Assembly (NCBI RefSeq): GCF_947500795.1
Contig: NZ_CANMTE010000003.1
Span: 372,001 to 436,000 of the forward strand
DNA length: 64,000 nt
Origin: an uncultured Gelidibacter sp.
Lineage (GTDB): Bacteria > Bacteroidota > Bacteroidia > Flavobacteriales > Flavobacteriaceae
Direction of reading: 5' to 3'
Part shown: in pieces, positions 18,201-26,410 of the stretch
Position numbering within the stretch: the first letter of the stretch is position 1
How the letters are laid out: each line of letters begins with the position of its first letter
Position numbers and translations under genes: made by a program
Notes under the pieces: generated by a model
Databases searched by the model: none
What the model was told of the DNA's origin: nothing
Seen by the model: the letters and a program-made list of their open reading frames with translations, nothing else

Positions 18201-18250
18201 TAATTTAGGCAAGAAGTTTTTAAATGCAGAAATTACTGTGTTTATAATTT

Positions 18251-18290
18251 AAAAGAAGAGGCTTTAGGTAAAACTAAGGCCTCTTCTTTT
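18251..18290 (+). terminator. Strong intrinsic terminator of the beta-barrel gene
   Basis: A long stem AAAAGAAGAGGC.TTAG / CTAAGGCCTCTTCTTTT with a six-base loop and terminal T run lies 50 bases after the stop codon. Its A-rich 5' arm makes it potentially bidirectional. Confidence 0.8.
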
Positions 18291-18554
18291 ATTATGTGAA
18301 AATTCTAAAACTTGGTAAAGCTTTCAGAAATATTACTAAATGACTGACTCAATATTTGAAAACACCAATGAAGACTTATAAAAGGTGATAAGTGATAATA
18401 CTTATCCACTATCGCAAGCAGCTTTAAAACAACTACAATTAGCTTTATATTGCCTTTTGCTAGGTGTATTCAATAATACATCACCATTTATTGAGCAGAG
18501 ATTACTGATCAGGTGTAGAAATAAAAAAATTAGTAAATATGCGAAGGAACTTCA

Positions 18555-18870
18555 AAGCTCCTCCCGACACTTCGGGATGAAAGTAGTTTAATTGGAAAAA
18601 TACTTCAGCAAGCTTGGTTGGATATTAAGATTCCCTCGAACTCATCCCGGCGCTCAGGAGACAAAGATAGTACCAATAAAAAACGCTCAAGAAAGTTTGG
18701 CCAAAGGGATTGTAGATCCCAAAGCGTTCCTCCCGATAGCTATCGAGATGAAGATAGTTCAAACGAAAAAACGCTCAAGCAAGCTTGGCAAGGGATTAGA
18801 TTTCCCTCAAAGCTCCGCTTTGAAAATAGTTCAAACGAAAAAACGCTCAAGCAAGCTTGGCGTTTTTTCT
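18555..18870. repeat. Four-unit structured tandem repeat array behind tRNA-Arg
   Basis: A 34-36 base core (plus-strand form TAGTTCAAACGAAAAAACG, then CTCAAGCAAGCTTGG) occurs at 18583-18617, 18667-18700, 18754-18789 and 18826-18861. The last two copies are identical over 36 bases, the first two are degenerate. Start-to-start distances are 84, 87 and 72. Before each core is a different short palindrome (TCCCGACACTTCGGGA at 18562; TCCCGG...CAGGAG at 18645; CCCGATAGCTATCGAGA near 18732; AAAGCTCCGCTTT at 18810), and after the first three is a GGGAT/ATCCC-type dyad. Only the last core completes a terminator, the one that ends the minus-strand tRNA transcript. Confidence 0.75.
18838..18868 (-). terminator. 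Terminator of the tRNA-Arg transcript
   Basis: AAAAAACGC (18838-18846) pairs with GCGTTTTTT (18860-18868); the inner CAAGC/GCTTG extends the stem around a one-base bulge. On the minus strand it lies 20 bases past the tRNA 3' end and ends in a T run. Its 5' half in plus-strand terms is the core of the repeat array. Confidence 0.75.
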
Positions 18871-18888
18871 TATTGAACTATTTATTCG

Positions 18889-18962
18889 TGACCACGGAGG
18901 GATTCAAACCCACGACCGCTGGAGCCGAAATCCAGTGCTCTATTCAGCTGAGCTACGTGGCC
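18889..18962 (-). tRNA. tRNA-Arg (anticodon UCG)
   Basis: The minus strand folds as a standard 74-base tRNA: acceptor GGCCACG with CGTGGTC (one G-U), D arm GCTC/GAGC, anticodon stem CTGGA/TCCAG enclosing loop TTTCGGC with anticodon TCG (reads CGA), a five-base variable loop and T loop TTTGAAT. The T stem GTGGG/CCCTC has one U-U mismatch. The CCA end is not encoded, which is usual in Bacteroidota and requires CCA-adding enzyme. Confidence 0.93.
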
Positions 18963-18967
18963 TATAA

Positions 18968-18987
18968 ATCCCCGCAAAAGCGGGGAT
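18968..18987 (-). repeat. Perfect GC-rich hairpin just 5' of the tRNA
   Basis: ATCCCCGC / GCGGGGAT with a four-base loop lies five bases before the mature 5' end of the tRNA on the minus strand. It could be the end of an upstream transcript or part of the precursor seen by RNase P. It resembles the other GC-rich palindromes in this window. Confidence 0.6.
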
Positions 18988-19097
18988 CTCTTTAAAAGCT
19001 AACTAGCTTATAATTCTCTATATTTTTCTTTCTGTCCGAACCCTTTGTTCTTCAATGGAGCTTCTAAGTTTCAGGACATTTAACAAATCCTCGTTAT

Positions 19098-19547
19098 CTA
19101 AGCCAATTTGGCCTTTACAATCATAGAAATTGTTTTCCCATCAGCTTGACCAGCTAATTTCTGGTTGACAATGCCCATCACTTTGCCCATATCTTTCATG
19201 CCTTCAGCGCCTGTGCTAGCGATAGTAGCCACAACCACTTCTTCAATTTCTGCTTCACTTAATTGTGCTGGTAAAAACTGACTGATGATCTCAGCTTGTG
19301 CCAATTCAGGTTCTGCCAAATCTGGTCTATTTTGTTCCGTAAATATAGCAGCGCTATCCTTACGTTGCTTCACCAACTTCGACAATATTTTGATTTCTTG
19401 TTCTTCAGTGATCTCTTCTTTAGAACCAGACTCTGTCTGTGCCAACAATATTTCAGATTTAACTGCTCTTAAAGCCGCCAAAGCCATTTGATCCTTGCTT
19501 TTCATAGCTGCTTTCATAGCAGTCATTAAATCGTCCTGTAAACTCAT
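19098..19547 (-). CDS. GatB/YqeY domain protein
   Basis: The 149-residue protein (MSLQDDLMTAMKAAMKSKDQ...) matches the YqeY family: an N-terminal helical part with ALRAVKSEILLA and EEQEIKILSKLVKQRKDS, and a C-terminal GatB-like tail domain (QLSEAEIEEVV, GAEGMKDMGKVMGIVNQKL, GKTISMIVKAKL). The domain is shared with the tail of aspartyl/glutamyl-tRNA amidotransferase subunit B and may contact tRNA, but YqeY's role is unsettled. The ATG at 19547 gives the normal length; a start 60 bases upstream adds 20 unrelated residues. It follows ftsZ on the same strand, beyond a terminator. Confidence 0.9.
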   Translation of the reverse strand: MSLQDDLMTAMKAAMKSKDQMALAALRAVKSEILLAQTESGSKEEITEEQEIKILSKLVKQRKDSAAIFTEQNRPDLAEPELAQAEIISQFLPAQLSEAEIEEVVVATIASTGAEGMKDMGKVMGIVNQKLAGQADGKTISMIVKAKLA

Positions 19548-19692
19548 AATTGCTCTTTTTTGCTGCTGCGAAGATAATAAAAAGTGTGGACTGTTTGATA
19601 AACACACTCAATGATAATTGTAAATTATGATGGCAACGGTTTTTAATAGCTCCATCAACCTGTACTGATGTTCCTCTTATACCATTGAAATA

Positions 19693-19728
19693 AAAACCCC
19701 GAAGCGTATAATAACACTTCGGGGTTTT
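19693..19728 (-). terminator. Terminator at the end of the dcw cluster
   Basis: AAAACCCCGAAG (19693-19704) and CTTCGGGGTTTT (19717-19728) form a perfect 12-base stem with a 12-base loop, 22 bases past the ftsZ stop codon. The T run on the minus strand fits termination of ftsZ transcription. Confidence 0.85.
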
Positions 19729-19750
19729 AAAACTGAAAACAAGATTGCTA

Positions 19751-21664
19751 TTAATCTACGTTATCATGCAGAAAAGAATTATTACTTCTTAACTGAATAT
19801 CATCGTTATCATCAGTGCCTACAGACATTCTAGAGGCATTAAATTCAGATGAGTGTCTTCTGTCATCTAAATTGACACCTTGTCTTTTATATGCAGGCTC
19901 TTTTTCGATTTCGTCAACTTTTGCAGAATTGAATTTGTAATTGAAATCTTTCATTTTACGTCTTCTCTCATCTGCGCGCTCTTTCAACATATCAGAAATT
20001 GGACTGTTCATTGGGTCAATTTCTTCAGGAGATGACGTTTCTTCTGGTGTTGAAATCACTTTTCTTTCAAAAACAATATCCTCTTCAATCTCAAGCGTGT
20101 GCTTTGTTTTTGATTTATTTAATGAAGAATCATAAGTCATGAAATCATCCAACGCATAACGTTTCTCTCCGTTTTCGTCAGATTTGGTTACTGGAATGAT
20201 CTCTACATGATCATTAACTTTTATATCCCTTGTAGTTTCATCCAAATCGAAAAGAACTTTCTTTTCTTCTTTTGGTTTCTCTTCAAAATTTTGATTGAAT
20301 AATGGCAAATCAAAAGTTAAGGTGATTTGTTGCTCTTCCTCAAAAATCTCTTTTTGCTCTTCTGCCTTAGTTGGCTGAACAGGCGTAATAATAAAATCTT
20401 CTTCGTCTGCGCTATCTAAAACCTCATCATAAACCACGTTTAAGTTTTTGATGAATTCAGTGGTTGGAATCAGATTCATATTTAAATCCTCTTTTTTTTC
20501 CTCTTCCACCTTTTCTTCTTCCACTAATTTATGGACCACAACCTTCTCCTCTTCCTTTTCAAGAACGATTTCCGGTTTAATGATAGCAGGCTCACGTTCT
20601 TTAACATTAACGTCATTGCTGTCGTCTTCTAAAGCGTGAATTACCTTTTTTGTTTCTGTATTTGAAATCTCATCTTGCTGTTCAATGTCGAATCCCGTAG
20701 CAATAATAGTTACAGCAATTGATTCTTGTAACGATTCATCTTCACCAACACCCATGATGATGTTTGCACCATGCCCTGCTTCATTTTGAATATGATCGTT
20801 GATTTCTCCAATTTCATCAATAGTAATTTCCTGAGCACCAGAAACGATGAGCAATAATACGTTTTTGGCTCCAGTAATTTTATTATCATTTAATAATGGC
20901 GAATCTAAAGCTTTCATAATAGCTTCTTGTGCACGCGTTTTACCAGATGCTGTAGCAGATCCCATAATAGCAGTCCCACTATTACTTAAAACCGTTTTAG
21001 CATCACGTAAATCGATGTTTTGCGTATAGTGATGGGTAATTACCTCAGCAATACCTCTTGAAGCGGTTGACAAGACTTCGTCAGCTTTAGAGAAACCTGC
21101 TTTAAAGCCTAAATTCCCATAAACTTCACGCAATTTATTATTGTTGATGACCACTAAAGAATCACAATGCGCTCTCAAAGTTTCTATACCTTTTTGAGCT
21201 TGTTCATTTCTGGTTCTTCCTTCAAATTGGAATGGCATTGTGACGATTCCAACCGTTAGGATTTCCAATTCCTTAGCCATTTTAGCAATAACAGGAGCGG
21301 CTCCAGTACCCGTACCACCCCCCATACCAGCTGTAATGAATACCATTTTTGTATTGGTATCCAACATGCGGCGAATATCTTCTAAACTCTCAAGCGCAGC
21401 CTGCTCGCCCACTTCAGGGTTCGCACCGGCACCAAGACCTTCAGTTAAATTAACTCCTAACTGAATTTTGTTTGGTACACCACTGTTGTGCAGTGCTTGG
21501 GAATCTGTATTACAGATAACGAAATCTACACCTTTGATTCCTTGTTGAAACATATGGTTAATAGCATTGCTTCCGCCGCCACCAACTCCTATCACCTTAA
21601 TGACGTTGGATTGGTTTTTTGGCAAATCGAATGCGATATTTCCAAATTCATTTTTATTGCTCAT
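19751..21664 (-). CDS. ftsZ: Cell division protein FtsZ with long C-terminal linker
   Basis: FtsZ is the tubulin-like GTPase that forms the division ring. The GTPase core occupies about residues 20-335, with GVGGGGSNAINHM (26-38) and the tubulin signature GGGTGTG (115-121), NNNKLREVYG, and FSKADEVLSTASRGI. The total of 637 residues far exceeds the roughly 380 of E. coli: the region from about 340 to 600 is an acidic, Glu/Lys-rich, apparently disordered linker, a known tendency of Bacteroidota FtsZ. It is the last gene of the dcw cluster, 83 bases after ftsA, and is followed by a strong terminator. ATG start. Confidence 0.97.
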   Translation of the reverse strand: MSNKNEFGNIAFDLPKNQSNVIKVIGVGGGGSNAINHMFQQGIKGVDFVICNTDSQALHNSGVPNKIQLGVNLTEGLGAGANPEVGEQAALESLEDIRRMLDTNTKMVFITAGMGGGTGTGAAPVIAKMAKELEILTVGIVTMPFQFEGRTRNEQAQKGIETLRAHCDSLVVINNNKLREVYGNLGFKAGFSKADEVLSTASRGIAEVITHHYTQNIDLRDAKTVLSNSGTAIMGSATASGKTRAQEAIMKALDSPLLNDNKITGAKNVLLLIVSGAQEITIDEIGEINDHIQNEAGHGANIIMGVGEDESLQESIAVTIIATGFDIEQQDEISNTETKKVIHALEDDSNDVNVKEREPAIIKPEIVLEKEEEKVVVHKLVEEEKVEEEKKEDLNMNLIPTTEFIKNLNVVYDEVLDSADEEDFIITPVQPTKAEEQKEIFEEEQQITLTFDLPLFNQNFEEKPKEEKKVLFDLDETTRDIKVNDHVEIIPVTKSDENGEKRYALDDFMTYDSSLNKSKTKHTLEIEEDIVFERKVISTPEETSSPEEIDPMNSPISDMLKERADERRRKMKDFNYKFNSAKVDEIEKEPAYKRQGVNLDDRRHSSEFNASRMSVGTDDNDDIQLRSNNSFLHDNVD

Positions 21665-21747
21665 AATGTTTTGGGTTTTTCTGGATTCTTAATTAATAAT
21701 TGTAATTTCTTTTTCGCAGATTATTATCTGCCGCTTTTTTTTTATCT

Positions 21748-23091
21748 CTACTCTGCGTTATCTAAAAAATCTTTGACACGCTCTGTTAACTTGTCTAAAA
21801 ATGTACGACGCTCTTTTTTTGTCGGCGGTATCAATTCTGGTTCTTCTTCAATCTCTGGGGCTTCTGCCTCCATATTTTGAAGGTTCTCTTCCTCTACTTG
21901 TGCCGCAGCTTTTTCAATACGTTTACGCTCCTGACGTTTTAAACCATCCATCACTAAACCTACTGCAGTAGCGTAAAGTGGGCTCGCAATTTCCTCATCG
22001 CTATCGCCTGCCAAATGCTCATTAGGGAAGCCTATTCTGGTATCCATACCTGTAATATACTCCACCAACTGCTTTAAATGCTTAAGCTGTGCGCCACCAC
22101 CTGTCAACACGATCCCGGCAATCAATTTTTTCTTTTGCTCTTCGTGTCCGTAGTTTTTAATTTCCACATAAACCTGCTCAACAATCTCCACAACACGTGC
22201 GTGAATGATTTTCGAAAGGTTTTTAAGCGTAATTTCTTTTGGCTCTCTTCCTCTTAAACCTGGAATAGACACAATTTCATTATCCTTGTTTTCTCCTGGC
22301 CAAGCTGAACCAAACTTTATTTTTAATAATTCCGCCTGTTTTTCAATAATTGAACAGCCTTCCTTGATGTCTTCAGTAATCACGTTACCTCCAAAAGGTA
22401 TAACGGCAGTATGACGGATAATTCCGTCTTTAAAAACCGCTAAATCTGTTGTTCCACCTCCTATATCAATCAACGCTACTCCTGCTTCTTTTTCTTCTTG
22501 ACTTAATACAGCATTTGCTGATGCCAAAGGCTCCAAAGTAATGCCTTCCAACTCCAAACCTGAGCTTTTTACGCAACGTCCAATATTTCTGATGGAGGAT
22601 ACTTGACCAACAACCACATGGAAATTAGCTTCCAAACGTCCGCCATACATCCCAATTGGTTCTTTAATCTCAGCCTGTCCGTCGATTTTATATTCTTGTG
22701 GCAATACGTGGATGATTTCTTCACCAGGAAGCATCACCAACTTATGCACTTGATTGATCAATCTGTCAATATCCTCTTCATCAATCACCACTTCAGAATT
22801 TGCACGTGTGATATAATCACTGTGTTGCAGACTTCTGATGTGCTGACCCGCGATACCCACGGTCACTTCTTCAATTTTCTGGCCACTTTCAGCTTCAGCT
22901 TCTTGAATAGCTTGCTGAATTGACTGAATGGTTTGGGTGATATTATTCACCACGCCCCTATGTACACCTAAACTTTTAGCTCTACCAATCCCTAAAATTT
23001 CGGCTTTGCCATAGTCATTTTTACGACCGATCATAGCAACAATTTTCGTTGTTCCTACATCTAATCCTACTGAAATTTTATTATTCTCCAT
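21748..23091 (-). CDS. ftsA: Cell division protein FtsA
   Basis: FtsA is the actin-like ATPase that anchors FtsZ to the membrane. The sequence has VGLDVGTTKIVAMIG at the N terminus (phosphate 1), the SHS2/1C domain region HVLPQEYKIDGQ, VALIDIGGGTTDLAVF (phosphate 2) and GIVLTGGGAQLKHL (adenosine motif). The C-terminal FLDKLTERVKDFLDNAE is an amphipathic helix suited to membrane targeting. At 447 residues it is slightly long because of an acidic stretch before that helix. It starts 3 bases after the ftsQ stop codon and is co-transcribed with ftsZ. Confidence 0.97.
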   Translation of the reverse strand: MENNKISVGLDVGTTKIVAMIGRKNDYGKAEILGIGRAKSLGVHRGVVNNITQTIQSIQQAIQEAEAESGQKIEEVTVGIAGQHIRSLQHSDYITRANSEVVIDEEDIDRLINQVHKLVMLPGEEIIHVLPQEYKIDGQAEIKEPIGMYGGRLEANFHVVVGQVSSIRNIGRCVKSSGLELEGITLEPLASANAVLSQEEKEAGVALIDIGGGTTDLAVFKDGIIRHTAVIPFGGNVITEDIKEGCSIIEKQAELLKIKFGSAWPGENKDNEIVSIPGLRGREPKEITLKNLSKIIHARVVEIVEQVYVEIKNYGHEEQKKKLIAGIVLTGGGAQLKHLKQLVEYITGMDTRIGFPNEHLAGDSDEEIASPLYATAVGLVMDGLKRQERKRIEKAAAQVEEENLQNMEAEAPEIEEEPELIPPTKKERRTFLDKLTERVKDFLDNAE

Positions 23092-23094
23092 CCT

Positions 23095-23814
23095 TTACTT
23101 TTTGGTACATATAACCTGTTTATCAAATCTTAGATTGACAGTACTGTAACTATCCAAAGAACCATCTTTCATCGCTTTCTGATAAAACGCTTTAAGATTG
23201 TTTATTTTTTTATCTAATTGGTCTAATGACCCTAATTGCACTGTAAAATCATTCAATCTAAATTTTAGATCGATGGTATTATTTTCATTCTGATGAATCT
23301 CTGTAACATGTGTTTTCAAAAAGTCATCACTTTGGACTTTTTTAGCAACATGAAACACATTATACAACTCATTTTTGGTCACAAAACCTGTAACCAAAGG
23401 TACTCTTGAGGTGTAATTTGTTGATAACGGCATGTAGGAACCTTCATCATCAATGTAGTAAGAAGCATTTGTACTTACTCTTGCAATTGGTTTCTTTTGT
23501 TCGATTTCAGCAGTTAAGGTTCCATCAACGTTGATGTACACTTGGGCTTGCTTAATCATGACATTGGCGTTCAGGGCAGATTCCAAGTCGTTCAAATCTA
23601 TAATTTCTTTGGGCATATTAGAAACACTCTGTTGATTTTGTATTAACAACTTACTAACAGTTTCATGCGTTACAAATAAATTCTCATCGCCCAAAAATTT
23701 AATATTGGGTTCACTCACCTTTCTGGCCGAATTCCTGATGGAGGAAAACGCGAAAAGAAATGCCACCAACACTAGCAATCCAATGACTTTTATATAGTTA
23801 TAATTAATTTTCAA
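23095..23814 (-). CDS. ftsQ: Cell division protein FtsQ (divIB-type)
   Basis: The 239-residue protein has one N-terminal membrane segment (about 8-25; VIGLLVLVAFLFAFS) and a periplasmic part with a POTRA-like region, as in FtsQ/DivIB, which links early and late divisome proteins. The start is TTG at 23814, overlapping the 3' end of murC by 11 bases; no ATG is found until far inside. Sequence conservation in this family is low, so the position between murC and ftsA is a main argument. Confidence 0.88.
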   Translation of the reverse strand: MKINYNYIKVIGLLVLVAFLFAFSSIRNSARKVSEPNIKFLGDENLFVTHETVSKLLIQNQQSVSNMPKEIIDLNDLESALNANVMIKQAQVYINVDGTLTAEIEQKKPIARVSTNASYYIDDEGSYMPLSTNYTSRVPLVTGFVTKNELYNVFHVAKKVQSDDFLKTHVTEIHQNENNTIDLKFRLNDFTVQLGSLDQLDKKINNLKAFYQKAMKDGSLDSYSTVNLRFDKQVICTKK

Positions 23815-25156
23815 GTTGCAACGCTTGTTTTATATGTTTCACTTGCTCTCCAATATCTCCAGCGCCAATTGTTAAAATAACAAACGCATCTGACGCCATT
23901 ATTTCTGAAATCAACTCCGATTTCTGGATTAATTTTTTGTTATCATTTTCAATTTTTGTCAACAACCATTCTGAGGTAACACCTTCCATCGGCAATTCTC
24001 TTGCAGGATAAATATCGAGCATTAAAATTTCGTCAAATTTAGTAAGACTTTTTCCAAAATCATCAGCAAAATCACGTGTTCTGCTAAATAAATGTGGCTG
24101 AAATATGGCCAACACTTTTTTGCCAGGATACATTTCTCTAACAGCTTCATGCACTGCATTAATTTCTTCTGGATGATGTGCATAATCATCAATAAAAACC
24201 AAACGGTCTGTTTTGATCTGGTATGTAAAGCGTCTTTTAACCCCTTTAAAGGATGCTAATGCTTTGGCGAGCTGTTGGTGAGGGATACCATATTCTACAG
24301 TCATCGCCAAGGCCATTATAGCATTCGACAGGTTATGTCTTCCAGGTAGGTTAAATTTAAAATTGTGTAGCGTTCCAGTTGGCGTTTTCACATCAAACTG
24401 ATAACTGCCATTAATTATTTCTATATTTTGAGCGGAATAGTCCGCGTCATCTTCAATTCCGTAGGTAATGCCTTCTAAAGGCAAGCCGTTTTTAACGAAT
24501 AGTTTGCCGTTTGGCTTTAATCGCTTCGTAAAGTCAATGAACGATTTTGTAAGTTCTTCAGCTTCACCATAAATGTCCAAATGATCCGCATCCATTGAGG
24601 TGATGCCTGCCATATCTGGAGAAAGCGTTAAGAATGAACGGTCAAATTCATCGGCTTCAACAACCGTAACTTCCGTTCCATTTAGGATAAAATTTGAATT
24701 GTAATTCTCACTGACACCACCTAAAAAGGCAGTCACAGGAACATCACATGCATTCAACAAATGCCCTAAAATACTGGTCGTCGTTGTTTTCCCATGCGTA
24801 CCAGCAACCGCCAAGCAAAAGGTGTTTTTAGTAATTTCACCCAGCACAGCAGAACGCTTTAAAAGCTCAAACCCTTGATCTTTGAAAAAGTTGAATTCTT
24901 CATGATTTTTAGGAATTGCAGGCGTATAAACCACCAAGGTGTGTTCCTTATCTAAAAAAGCCTCAGGAATACTGCTAACCGCATCTTCAAAATGCACCTC
25001 AACACCCAAACCTACTAGAGCTTCAGTAATTTCAGTTTGAGTCCTATCATAACCAGCCACCGACTTCCCTTCAGCAACAAAATAGCGTGCAAGCGCGCTC
25101 ATCCCGATGCCTCCGATGCCGATAAAATAAACGTTATGTAGTGCTTTTATATCCAA
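23804..25156 (-). CDS. murC: UDP-N-acetylmuramate--L-alanine ligase
   Basis: MurC adds L-Ala to UDP-MurNAc. Domain 1 starts with YFIGIGGIGMSALARYF (10-26), the ATP loop is AGTHGKTTTT, and the central region has VVEADEFDRSFL and DADHLDIYG. The C-terminal ligase domain carries FIDDYAHHPEEINA and FQPHLFSRT. The 450-residue length is normal. TTG is the only reasonable start; there is no in-frame ATG upstream. Between it and murG lies a seven-base repeat array. Confidence 0.96.
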   Translation of the reverse strand: MDIKALHNVYFIGIGGIGMSALARYFVAEGKSVAGYDRTQTEITEALVGLGVEVHFEDAVSSIPEAFLDKEHTLVVYTPAIPKNHEEFNFFKDQGFELLKRSAVLGEITKNTFCLAVAGTHGKTTTTSILGHLLNACDVPVTAFLGGVSENYNSNFILNGTEVTVVEADEFDRSFLTLSPDMAGITSMDADHLDIYGEAEELTKSFIDFTKRLKPNGKLFVKNGLPLEGITYGIEDDADYSAQNIEIINGSYQFDVKTPTGTLHNFKFNLPGRHNLSNAIMALAMTVEYGIPHQQLAKALASFKGVKRRFTYQIKTDRLVFIDDYAHHPEEINAVHEAVREMYPGKKVLAIFQPHLFSRTRDFADDFGKSLTKFDEILMLDIYPARELPMEGVTSEWLLTKIENDNKKLIQKSELISEIMASDAFVILTIGAGDIGEQVKHIKQALQLEN

Positions 25157-25173
25157 AATTCCTAATACCTCTC

Positions 25174-25211
25174 TCTATTCTCTATTCTCTATTCTATTCT
25201 TTATATTCTCT
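25174..25211 (-). repeat. Heptanucleotide repeat array between murG and murC, extending into murG
   Basis: On the coding strand the heptamer AGAATAG is repeated three times perfectly (plus-strand TCTATTC at 25174-25194), with degenerate units on both sides. The decayed units continue past the murG stop codon, so the last residues of MurG (SKSREKRI) are encoded by repeat-derived sequence. The total run of recognisable seven-base periodicity is about 55 bases. Confidence 0.65.
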
Positions 25212-26325
25212 TCTCTCTACTCTTTGACTCCAGCAACTTCTCCACCTCATCAACAATATCCTTGGTTGCATTTACCAATGCCAATTTTTTGATGTTGGTA
25301 CGCAATTGCTGTTGCTTTTCTGACGACGCCACCAATTGGGAAAATTTATTTTCGAAATCGACCTCTAAATCGGCTTCTTTTATCAATAGTGCTGCATCTT
25401 TATTCACTACAGCCATGGCATTCTTCGTTTGATGATCTTCAGCAACATTAGGTGACGGTATAAAAATTACTGGTTTCCCAACCACACATAATTCCGAAAC
25501 CGAACTTGCTCCTGCTCTAGAAATTATAAAATCTGCCGCAGCATAAGCCATATCCATCGTATTCAAAAAGGCATGGACTTGCACATTATCATAGCTATCA
25601 TACTTTTTATAAGTGTCATAGTACAACTTTCCACACTGCCAAATCACCTGAACGTTTTGGGTTTGGAAAAACTCCAATTCCTTTTCTATTAATTGATTGA
25701 TCCGTCTCGCTCCCAAACTTCCGCCCAAAACCAATAAAGTGTATTTGCCATGATTTTGTTTGAACGCTTCTTTGCCTTCTATCACTTTGGAATCAATCTG
25801 CAATAAATCCTGACGGATTGGATTACCTGTTTTAATCAATTTCTCTTTTGGAAAAAATCGTTCAAGACCATCATAAGCCACACAAATTTTATCCACTTTC
25901 TTCCCCAATAATTTATTGGTAATCCCTGGGAATGAGTTTTGCTCCTGAATTAGGCTAGGAATACCTTTTGATACAGCAATCTGCAATAAAGGGCCACTCG
26001 CAAATCCACCAGTGCCTATAGCCACATCAGGCTTAAATGTTTTTACAATTTTTCGTGCACGCATCAAACTAACTACCAACTTCGCTGGAAAAGCCAAATT
26101 TTTTAAAGTCAGTTTACGCTGAATGCCAGAAATCCAAAGCCCTTCAATTTCATATCCGGCTTGAGGCACTTTCTCCATCTCCATGCGGTCAGAAGCACCC
26201 ACAAAAAGAAACTTCGCATCCGGAAAACGCGACTTCAACTCGTTGGCAATAGCAATTGCAGGATAGATATGCCCGCCTGTGCCGCCTCCTGAGAGTATGA
26301 TGTGATATGGTTTCTTTTCTGTCAC
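25201..26325 (-). CDS. murG: UDP-GlcNAc--lipid I N-acetylglucosaminyltransferase
   Basis: MurG makes lipid II on the inner face of the membrane. It opens with the GT28 loop [12 protein letters not shown] (12-23), has [24 protein letters not shown] and [12 protein letters not shown], and the UDP-GlcNAc-binding part [32 protein letters not shown]. At 374 residues it is normal. The start codon is GTG (GTGACAGAA). The extreme C terminus is encoded by a heptamer array and is therefore likely to differ between close relatives. It follows ftsW after an A/G-rich spacer of 85 bases. Confidence 0.96.
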   Translation of the reverse strand: MTEKKPYHIILSGGGTGGHIYPAIAIANELKSRFPDAKFLFVGASDRMEMEKVPQAGYEIEGLWISGIQRKLTLKNLAFPAKLVVSLMRARKIVKTFKPDVAIGTGGFASGPLLQIAVSKGIPSLIQEQNSFPGITNKLLGKKVDKICVAYDGLERFFPKEKLIKTGNPIRQDLLQIDSKVIEGKEAFKQNHGKYTLLVLGGSLGARRINQLIEKELEFFQTQNVQVIWQCGKLYYDTYKKYDSYDNVQVHAFLNTMDMAYAAADFIISRAGASSVSELCVVGKPVIFIPSPNVAEDHQTKNAMAVVNKDAALLIKEADLEVDFENKFSQLVASSEKQQQLRTNIKKLALVNATKDIVDEVEKLLESKSREKRI

Positions 26326-26410
26326 TCTGTTTTTTATCTTTTACAAATAATCTATTTTTAATCTCTTTTTGTTCTCTCTTTTCTGTATTCTCTTCCCTCT
26401 TCTACCCCGC

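Larger units (their letters stand above)
18201..18888. other. Non-coding stretch with terminator and repeat array
   Basis: After the barrel gene terminator (18251-18290) about 260 bases (18291-18554) show no supported feature; one open frame there has no family resemblance. From about 18555 to 18870 the DNA is a four-unit structured repeat array described separately, leading to the 3' end of the tRNA gene. Confidence 0.6.

Noticed and set aside
18889-18962. tRNA-Arg as an integration site of a mobile element
   Set aside because: No integrase, no duplicated tRNA 3' end and no direct repeat of the tRNA tail are present in the window.
18592-18995. Two overlapping plus-strand open frames across the repeat array, with repeated KRSSKLG-type peptides
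   Set aside because: They exist because the repeats keep two frames open; they run over a tRNA gene and terminator and have no start signal, promoter or family resemblance.
22603-22923. Long plus-strand open frames opposite ftsA, ftsZ and ftsI
   Set aside because: They are antisense to well-conserved division genes and translate to sequences without recognisable domains.
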